A stretch of 9,672 bases of DNA. It comes from JBLRWS01 sp047921075 (GTDB taxonomy: Bacteria; Bacteroidota; Rhodothermia; Balneolales; Balneolaceae). How positions within the stretch are numbered: the first letter of the stretch is position 1; every line of letters starts with the position of its first letter. Under the pieces are notes generated by a model, which was given only the letters and a program-made list of their open reading frames with translations, did not search any database and was not told the origin of the DNA. This document shows, piece after piece, positions 8,009-9,672 of the stretch. The position numbers and the translations under genes were made by a program. The stretch covers positions 1 to 9,672 of the forward strand of contig JBLRWS010000082.1 in assembly GCA_047921075.1 (NCBI GenBank), in the 5' to 3' direction.

Positions 8009-8022
8009 TTCCGGTTCCGGAA
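8009..8022. repeat. Tandem TTCCGG hexamer ending in a TTCCGGAA palindrome
   Basis: Two adjacent TTCCGG units (8009-8014, 8015-8020) followed by AA, so the second unit forms the 8-bp palindrome TTCCGGAA (8015-8022). It sits in the 176-bp divergent gap between sucC and the RAYT-like gene and could be a small operator. A REP hairpin, which often accompanies RAYT genes, is not convincingly present here. Confidence 0.3.
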
Positions 8023-8078
8023 ACAAAATGTTGTAAGGTTTTTGCGATTTCGGGGTCTATATCATAAACGTCACTGAT

Positions 8079-8543
8079 ATGAGAAAACCTTCCAACCTCC
8101 AACATCACCTGGTTGTATTATCTACCGCCGGGAAAAAACCGTACTTCATTCAACGCCACCGGCGGGAGGCTGTTATCGATGCGCTGAAGTGGTGCTGTGA
8201 GCGCCGCGGGCTCCGCCTGGTGGAGTATGCGCTGATGCCCTCGCAACTCTGTATGGTGGCCGGGGTGCGCTGGGGGTACCTGCCGGATGTGATGGACGGA
8301 TTTGCGACCTACACCGCCAAATCGCTGGCCGGTCGGGATGTTGCTGCCGCATTGGTATGGCAGCTGCCACCCGACTACAAGCCGCTCATTACTCAGGAAC
8401 AGGTCGATATTGCCATCGCTTCGATCGCTAAAAAACCGGTGGAGTGGGGGTTTGTACAAACCGCAGAACATTATCTCTATTGCAGTTTTCATCCGCAAAA
8501 TCCAATGGAGGGGTGGCAGGTAGCCGTAACAGACCGAAGCTGA
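8079..8543 (+). CDS. RAYT/Y1-transposase-like protein with HUH motif lost
   Basis: A 154-residue protein following the layout of the IS200-like Y1 and REP-associated tyrosine transposase (RAYT) family. It has an N-terminal beta-strand HHLVVLSTAGKKPYF (9-23), a helix REAVIDALKWCCERRGLRLVEY (29-50), then the strand where the family reads MPNHVHLL. Here it reads MPSQLCMV (53-60), so both catalytic histidines are replaced, by Gln56 and Cys58. The helix after it, GFATYTAKSL (74-83), keeps Tyr78 at about the position of the nucleophile. The C-terminal block KKPVEWGFVQTAEHYLYCS (118-136) corresponds to the family's NPV-x-x-G-V-x-x-x-x-Y-x-Y-S-S. The frame is intact and composition matches the neighbours, with no flanking insertion-sequence ends. 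If the fold assignment is right, it cannot do metal-dependent HUH chemistry and may be a domesticated DNA- or RNA-binding protein, or an early relic. There is no Shine-Dalgarno before the ATG. Its stop lies 26 nt from the convergent gene. Confidence 0.72.
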   Translation: MRKPSNLQHHLVVLSTAGKKPYFIQRHRREAVIDALKWCCERRGLRLVEYALMPSQLCMVAGVRWGYLPDVMDGFATYTAKSLAGRDVAAALVWQLPPDYKPLITQEQVDIAIASIAKKPVEWGFVQTAEHYLYCSFHPQNPMEGWQVAVTDRS

Positions 8544-8569
8544 TCCTTTCGGTGATACGCTGTGCCGTG

Positions 8570-9343
8570 CTATAACCCCCGTCGAAGTCCCCGTTCTGTA
8601 AACCGCCAGTCGGGAATCGAGCCATTTATCTCCCGGTTGGTCCACGTAATGGTGGTAAATCGGTCATTGCGCAGATCGTACATCGTCATTGTTTTAGGAG
8701 ACCAGAGACGATCGGTAATCTGCTCAAAATCCTCCGCTTCAAGACGTTTGATCGGCTCCTCCGAATCGGCATAGTATCGAATCTGTAAAAGGGTATACCG
8801 CTCACGGTCTATCTCAAATTCCACGTGCGTGTACTGATTGGAGTCGAGGGCGCGGGCACGGATAAGGTAAAAGGCATCGTGCGTTTCCATCCACTCGAAC
8901 TCGTAATCATCGGCTTGCTGGTTACCCAAATCCTCGTAGGTAAAATCGCTGCCCATGAAGCGGTCTCCGCGCTGAGATGAGGTAATGGTTTGTACCCGGC
9001 CAACGGATGGCAGATAGAGCCGCTGCAGTCGGTCATCGCCCTCATTGATGGTTAAAAAACCGGTACCGGCCACATTAGCCGGAGCGCTGAAGAGGATCAG
9101 GCTTTCGGAATCGTCACCCTCAAACCGATTGTACAGAACCATCGAACGGGTGCGGGTATTACCGGAAGAGTTGGTGATGACCATTTCCATATCGGTCTGT
9201 TCAGTGGAGATAGATGCTCGGCGCTCTTCCACCTCTTCAAAAACAGATCGTGCACGATCTGTATCTGTAATACGCTCCTGTGCAGACAAAAGAAGTGGCA
9301 GAGAAAAAGAGAAAATGGCGAGTACGGACAGTGATTTCATCAT
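8570..9343 (-). CDS. Secreted LolA-like protein (outer-membrane lipoprotein-sorting family, TP_0789 type)
   Basis: A 257-residue exported protein. Residues 1-21 are a signal peptide (MMKS, hydrophobic core, LLLSA before Gln22), with no lipobox cysteine, so it should be free in the periplasm. The body carries the signature of the LolA-like COG2834/TP_0789 group: GTGFLTINEGDDRLQRLYLP (93-112), RVQTITSSQRGDRFMGSDF (116-134) and TYEDL (135-139), followed by beta-rich repeats ending in TERGLRRGL. The family is thought to have a LolA/LolB-like half-barrel that binds lipid or lipoprotein, and its genes often sit beside RND/MMPL exporters. No exporter is next to it here: a convergent RAYT-like gene lies downstream and a tRNA upstream. 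Two consecutive ATGs (9343 and 9340) could start it, and no Shine-Dalgarno is visible. A perfect 20-bp palindrome lies in codons 28-34. Its exact ligand is unknown. Confidence 0.85.
   Translation of the reverse strand: MMKSLSVLAIFSFSLPLLLSAQERITDTDRARSVFEEVEERRASISTEQTDMEMVITNSSGNTRTRSMVLYNRFEGDDSESLILFSAPANVAGTGFLTINEGDDRLQRLYLPSVGRVQTITSSQRGDRFMGSDFTYEDLGNQQADDYEFEWMETHDAFYLIRARALDSNQYTHVEFEIDRERYTLLQIRYYADSEEPIKRLEAEDFEQITDRLWSPKTMTMYDLRNDRFTTITWTNREINGSIPDWRFTERGLRRGL
9243..9262. repeat. Perfect 20-bp palindrome inside the LolA-like gene
   Basis: The plus strand reads ACAGATCGTGCACGATCTGT, identical to its own reverse complement. It lies in codons 28-34 (T-D-R-A-R-S-V) of the LolA-like gene, just after the signal peptide. 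It could be a dimeric protein-binding site or simply a codon coincidence; no second copy was seen in the window. Confidence 0.6.
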
Positions 9344-9404
9344 AGCGATTGGGTAACACGGAAGGTGTGTTAGGCGTTCGCATCAAACGGGATAGAAAAG
9401 AGAA

Positions 9405-9430
9405 TGGCCACACCGCTCGCGATGTGGCCA
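9405..9430 (-). promoter_or_regulatory. Leader hairpin, terminator- or attenuator-like, upstream of the LolA-like gene
   Basis: Perfect 8-bp inverted repeat TGGCCACA/TGTGGCCA (9405-9412 and 9423-9430) around a 10-nt loop. On the minus strand it is followed by TTCTCTTTTCTAT, so it resembles an intrinsic terminator about 60 nt before the start of the LolA-like gene. No minus-strand gene precedes it within the window, so it is either the end of an antisense transcript or an attenuator in this gene's leader. A weak Bacteroidota-type promoter match (TATATTTA on the minus strand, 9485-9478) lies upstream and would place the hairpin in the leader. Confidence 0.5.
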
Positions 9431-9540
9431 CCGTTAGGAAACTGAAAGGAAAACCGATCAGAATCCTTAACCCCACATAAATATACTGTTTTTAGCCATT
9501 TCAATAAAGGAAGCGACGGCAATAGATCTTATTTTCGATA

Positions 9541-9571
9541 TTGTATCTGGCGGCTAAAGCTCGTAGTTTTT
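9541..9571 (+). promoter_or_regulatory. Candidate Bacteroidota-type promoter of the tRNA gene
   Basis: TTG (9541-9543), 20 nt, then TAGTTTTT (9564-9571) resembles the -33 TTTG / -7 TAnnTTTG promoter of Bacteroidota. It ends 20 nt before the tRNA, a sensible distance for a short 5' leader. The match is partial and AT-rich DNA yields such hits by chance. Confidence 0.33.
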
Positions 9572-9591
9572 ATTCTTGTTCGGATTTTAAT

Positions 9592-9665
9592 GGGCCCATA
9601 GCTCAGTTGGTCAGAGCAGTCGACTCATAATCGATTGGTCGCAGGTTCAAGTCCTGCTGGGCCCA
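9592..9665 (+). tRNA. tRNA with anticodon CAU, best read as tRNA-Ile2 (lysidine, AUA codons)
   Basis: A full cloverleaf can be drawn. The acceptor is GGGCCCA (9592-9598) with TGGGCCC (9658-9664) and discriminator A9665. The D stem is GCTC/GAGC, and the anticodon stem GTCGA/TCGAT has one G-T pair. The loop CTCATAA carries CAT at 9626-9628. The T arm is GCAGG-TTCAAGT-CCTGC. The initiator is excluded because the anticodon stem lacks three G:C pairs and position 1 is paired. The anticodon arm and variable region (GACTCATAATCG, TTGGTCGC) resemble E. coli tRNA-Ile2 much more than elongator Met. The pairs C4:G69 and C5:G68 agree with the determinants used by the lysidine synthetase TilS. It therefore probably reads AUA after C34 is modified. 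No CCA is encoded; ACTT follows, so CCA must be added by the nucleotidyltransferase. Confidence 0.93.
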
Positions 9666-9672
9666 CTTCTTT

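Noticed and set aside
8533..8553. ACCGAA/TTCGGT hairpin over the stop of the RAYT-like gene
   Set aside because: Only a 6-bp stem with no T-run on either side; not good enough to call a terminator or REP.
8118..8645. 175-codon minus-strand open frame opposite the RAYT-like gene
   Set aside because: Overlaps both the RAYT-like gene and the 3' end of the LolA-like gene; its sequence has no domain pattern, whereas the plus frame matches RAYT block by block.
9237..9476. 79-codon minus-strand open frame upstream of and overlapping the LolA-like gene
   Set aside because: Reads through the leader hairpin and overlaps the signal peptide in another frame; no RBS or family resemblance.

Overview
The window (about 50% GC by eye) reads as chromosomal DNA of a free-living heterotroph of the Bacteroidota/Rhodothermota/Balneolota group. 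This placement is an inference. It rests on a tRNA without an encoded CCA, several starts without a Shine-Dalgarno, a HisKA_2 kinase with a PAS domain, a TP_0789-type LolA-like exported protein and a stand-alone sucC. No rRNA or taxon-specific marker is present to prove it.

Left part (1-4628, all minus strand): a compact, probably co-transcribed cluster. Read in transcription order, it starts with a large FAD plus Fe-S D-2-hydroxyacid dehydrogenase (D-lactate or D-2-hydroxyglutarate type). Next comes a 90-residue two-helix membrane protein resembling DUF3311, and last a sodium:solute symporter that runs off the left edge. The gap between genes 1 and 2 is 10 nt, and genes 2 and 3 overlap by one base (TGATG). 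The layout suggests uptake of a small carboxylate by the symporter and small subunit, and its oxidation into the quinone pool by the dehydrogenase.

Middle (4629-6613): a 227-bp divergent region, then a plus-strand membrane histidine kinase. It has a periplasmic helical sensor, a PAS domain, HisKA_2 and an HATPase domain. No response regulator lies nearby. Because it diverges from the dehydrogenase operon it may regulate it, but this is only inferred.

Centre-right (6612-7902): sucC on the minus strand, the beta subunit of succinyl-CoA synthetase in the TCA cycle. It is monocistronic here and ends in a clear intrinsic terminator whose T-tract overlaps the stop codon of the kinase.

Right part (8079-9665): a small plus-strand protein built like a Y1/REP-associated tyrosine transposase (RAYT), but with both histidines of its HUH motif replaced. 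This is the most unusual object in the window. Convergent with it is a secreted LolA-like protein whose 5' coding region contains a perfect 20-bp palindrome and whose leader carries a strong hairpin. The window ends with a tRNA with anticodon CAU, best read as lysidine-type tRNA-Ile2. No CRISPR array, insertion sequence or prophage was seen, and no gene-free stretch exceeds about 250 bp.
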